Positions 6,924-8,237 of a stretch of 8,237 nt of DNA are shown here, piece after piece. The DNA is from Betaproteobacteria bacterium. GTDB taxonomy: Bacteria > Pseudomonadota > Gammaproteobacteria > Burkholderiales > Rhodocyclaceae. Numbering within the stretch: the first letter of the stretch is position 1; each line of letters opens with the position of its first letter. The stretch covers positions 1 to 8,237 of the forward strand of contig JAGWUW010000097.1 of assembly GCA_028868235.1 (NCBI GenBank), in the 5' to 3' direction. The notes below the pieces were generated by a model, which saw nothing but the letters and a program-made list of their open reading frames with translations, did not search any database and was not told the DNA's origin. Position numbers and translations under genes: made by a program.

Positions 6924-8144
6924 ATGGCGTTGATTGTTCAAAAATACGGCGGCACGTCGGTCGGTAACCCCGAACGCATCAAGAACGTTGCCAAGCGCGT
7001 TGCCAAGTTCCACGCGCAGGGCCACCAGGTCGTGGTGGTCGTTTCCGCAATGAGCGGCGAAACCAACAAGCTGATCGCGCTGGCCAAGGAAGTCCAGGCC
7101 AACCCGGATCCTCGCGAGCTTGACCAGATTTGCTCGACCGGTGAACAGGTCACCATCGGTCTTCTTTCTATGGCCCTGATGGATATCGGTGTTCCGGCTC
7201 GCAGCTACACCGGTGGCCAGGTCAAGGTTCTGACTGATAGTACCTTTACCAAGGCGCGCATCCTGTCGATCGATGAAGCTAACATGCGTCGTGATCTCGA
7301 GGCTGGCAAGGTTGTCGTGGTGGCCGGTTTCCAGGGGGTCGATGCCGACGGCAACATCACCACGCTTGGCCGTGGCGGTTCCGACACCTCCGGTGTTGCC
7401 TTGGCCGCCGCACTAAAGGCCGACGAGTGCCAGATCTACACTGATGTCGACGGCGTCTACACGACCGATCCGCGCGTCGTGCCGGAAGCCAAAAAGCTCG
7501 ACACCATCACCTTCGAGGAAATGCTGGAAATGGCTAGCCTCGGTTCCAAGGTGCTGCAAATTCGCTCGGTCGAATTCGCTGGCAAGTACAAGGTCAAACT
7601 GCGCGTTCTTTCCAGCTTCCAGGACGAAGGGGAAGGCACGCTGATCACTGTTGAGGAAGACAAGAACATGGAACAACCGATCATCTCCGGTATCGCCTTC
7701 AATCGCGACGAAGCTAAGCTGACCATGCTCGGCGTTCCGGATACCCCGGGCATCGCCTATCAAATTCTCGGTGCCATCGCCGACGCCAACATCGACGTCG
7801 ACATGATCATCCAGAACGTCGGCCATGACGGCACGACCGATTTCTCCTTCACGGTCAATCGCGGCGACTTCGCCAAGGCCCAGGGTATCCTGGAAACCGT
7901 CAAGGCCAAGTTGGGCGGCCGCGAAATCACCGGCGACAACAAGATCTGCAAGGTCTCGGCCGTCGGCGTCGGCATGCGCTCCCACCCGGGCGTTGCCTCC
8001 AAGATGTTCAAGGCCCTGGCTGACGAAGGCATCAACATCCAGATGATCTCGACCTCCGAGATCAAGATTTCCGTCGTTCTCGACGAAAAGTATCTGGAAC
8101 TGGCCGTCCGTGTTCTGCACCGTACCTTCGGTTTGGATCAGTAA
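6924..8144 (+). CDS. lysC: Aspartate kinase (aspartokinase), lysine-sensitive type
   Basis: Phosphorylates L-aspartate to 4-phospho-L-aspartate, first step of the pathway to diaminopimelate/lysine, threonine and methionine; cytoplasmic. The 406-residue product has the kinase domain at about 1-245 with KYGGTSVG (7-14), STGEQV (71-76), TTLGRGGSDTS (146-156) and TDVDGVYTTDPR (173-184), then two ACT domains at about 265-340 and 345-406 (LGVPDTPGIAYQIL, VGVGMRSHPGVASKMF) that normally bind lysine and/or threonine for feedback inhibition. Length and architecture match the class found in Pseudomonas, Bacillus and Corynebacterium, not the fused ThrA/MetL type. The ATG is preceded by a weak GGATAA. 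Codon use, with many C-ending codons, looks more biased than in the neighbouring genes, as expected for stronger expression. A likely internal start at 7668 is listed separately. Confidence 0.97.
   Translation: MALIVQKYGGTSVGNPERIKNVAKRVAKFHAQGHQVVVVVSAMSGETNKLIALAKEVQANPDPRELDQICSTGEQVTIGLLSMALMDIGVPARSYTGGQVKVLTDSTFTKARILSIDEANMRRDLEAGKVVVVAGFQGVDADGNITTLGRGGSDTSGVALAAALKADECQIYTDVDGVYTTDPRVVPEAKKLDTITFEEMLEMASLGSKVLQIRSVEFAGKYKVKLRVLSSFQDEGEGTLITVEEDKNMEQPIISGIAFNRDEAKLTMLGVPDTPGIAYQILGAIADANIDVDMIIQNVGHDGTTDFSFTVNRGDFAKAQGILETVKAKLGGREITGDNKICKVSAVGVGMRSHPGVASKMFKALADEGINIQMISTSEIKISVVLDEKYLELAVRVLHRTFGLDQ
7668..8144 (+). other. Probable internal start making the aspartokinase beta subunit
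   Basis: Codon 249 of lysC is ATG (MEQPIISGIAF) and is preceded by GAGGAAGA at 7653-7660, a better ribosome site than that of lysC itself, with normal spacing. The product would be 158 residues containing only the two ACT domains. In Bacillus and Corynebacterium aspartokinases, an in-frame internal start at an equivalent place yields the small subunit of an alpha2-beta2 enzyme. Use of this start is inferred here, not shown. Confidence 0.55.
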
Positions 8145-8147
8145 GGT

Positions 8148-8176
8148 TTGACCAAAGGGCGCGGAGCCTATATCAT
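8148..8176 (+). promoter_or_regulatory. Sigma70 promoter of tRNA-Ser
   Basis: TTGACC (8148-8153, five of six), exactly 17 bases of spacer, then TATCAT (8171-8176, five of six). The -35 begins four bases after the lysC stop. The expected start is at about 8183-8185, some 20 bases before the mature tRNA. The bases after the -10 are CCGCGCC, the GC-rich discriminator typical of stringently controlled stable-RNA promoters. Confidence 0.7.
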
Positions 8177-8183
8177 CCGCGCC
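8158..8183. repeat. Perfect 8-bp inverted repeat after lysC, overlapping the tRNA promoter
   Basis: GGCGCGGA (8158-8165) and TCCGCGCC (8176-8183) form a perfect GC-rich stem with a 10-base loop. No T tract follows, so it is not a standard intrinsic terminator; it could stabilise the lysC mRNA 3' end. The loop and right arm contain the tRNA -10 box and discriminator. Confidence 0.6.
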
Positions 8184-8202
8184 TCATTGCTGTAGCAGGC
8201 TT

Positions 8203-8237
8203 GGAGACGTGGCCGAGAGGTCGAAGGCACTCCCCTG
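8203..8237 (+). tRNA. tRNA-Ser, 5' part only (probably GCU anticodon)
   Basis: The window ends inside this gene. Visible are the acceptor 5' strand GGAGACG (8203-8209), T8, the D stem GCC (8212-8214) with GGC (8226-8228) around the GAGAGGTCGAA loop, the anticodon stem 5' strand CTCCC (8230-8234), then C32, T33 and a first anticodon base G (8237). The GTGGCCGAGAGG pattern is characteristic of bacterial tRNA-Ser. G34 allows GCU or GGA; the CTCCC stem resembles the GCU isoacceptor, which is an inference because the rest is missing. Confidence 0.85.

Noticed and set aside
7413..8120. 235-codon antisense open frame within lysC
   Set aside because: It mirrors the strongly C-ending codons of lysC; the product is low-complexity (Asp, Val, Gly, Leu) and has no family resemblance.
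1..8237. Search for CRISPR arrays, insertion-sequence ends, toxin-antitoxin pairs, phage or defence genes
   Set aside because: No repeated spacers, terminal inverted repeats with target duplications, or such protein families were seen; all long frames are accounted for by conserved genes.

Overview
The window looks like ordinary chromosomal DNA of a betaproteobacterium. Gene content, moderately high GC and the protein styles (RpoS, LysC, MltB, TgpA) fit best, and a Rhodocyclales-type host (Dechloromonas/Azoarcus relatives) is my guess rather than something the sequence proves. No insertion sequences, phage genes, CRISPR arrays or integration scars are visible. Coding density is very high, and no gene-free stretch exceeds about 120 bases.

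Layout from left to right. (1) rpoS, the stationary-phase/general-stress sigma factor, on the + strand (17-946). (2) A tightly packed four-gene operon on the - strand, read from right to left: a MoxR-family AAA+ ATPase (5796-4846), a DUF58 membrane protein (4842-3889), a TgpA-like membrane transglutaminase (3892-1955) and an MltB-like lytic transglycosylase (1958-909). Two of its junctions are 4-base ATGA overlaps and the third is a 3-base gap. Its last gene runs 38 bases into the 3' end of convergent rpoS. (3) A divergent promoter region (about 5797-5913). (4) A histone-deacetylase-family zinc amidohydrolase on the + strand (5914-6840), closed by a good intrinsic terminator. (5) lysC, aspartate kinase (6924-8144), with a likely internal start for a separate regulatory subunit. 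(6) A well-formed sigma70 promoter with a GC-rich discriminator, leading into a tRNA-Ser gene cut off by the window edge (8203-8237).

How the genes work together. The MoxR-DUF58-transglutaminase trio is a known conserved module (as around tgpA in Pseudomonas aeruginosa). Here it is joined by translational coupling to a peptidoglycan-cleaving lytic transglycosylase, which suggests a cell-envelope role for the whole operon. lysC supplies aspartyl phosphate for lysine/diaminopimelate, threonine and methionine synthesis; diaminopimelate also feeds peptidoglycan. The deacetylase has a complete active site but no context that reveals its substrate. I found no convincing sign of a wholly new system. 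The most notable points are the operon composition, the strand-biased hairpin in the rpoS/mltB convergent overlap, the internal lysC start, and the C8 tract in tgpA just ahead of the catalytic cysteine codon.
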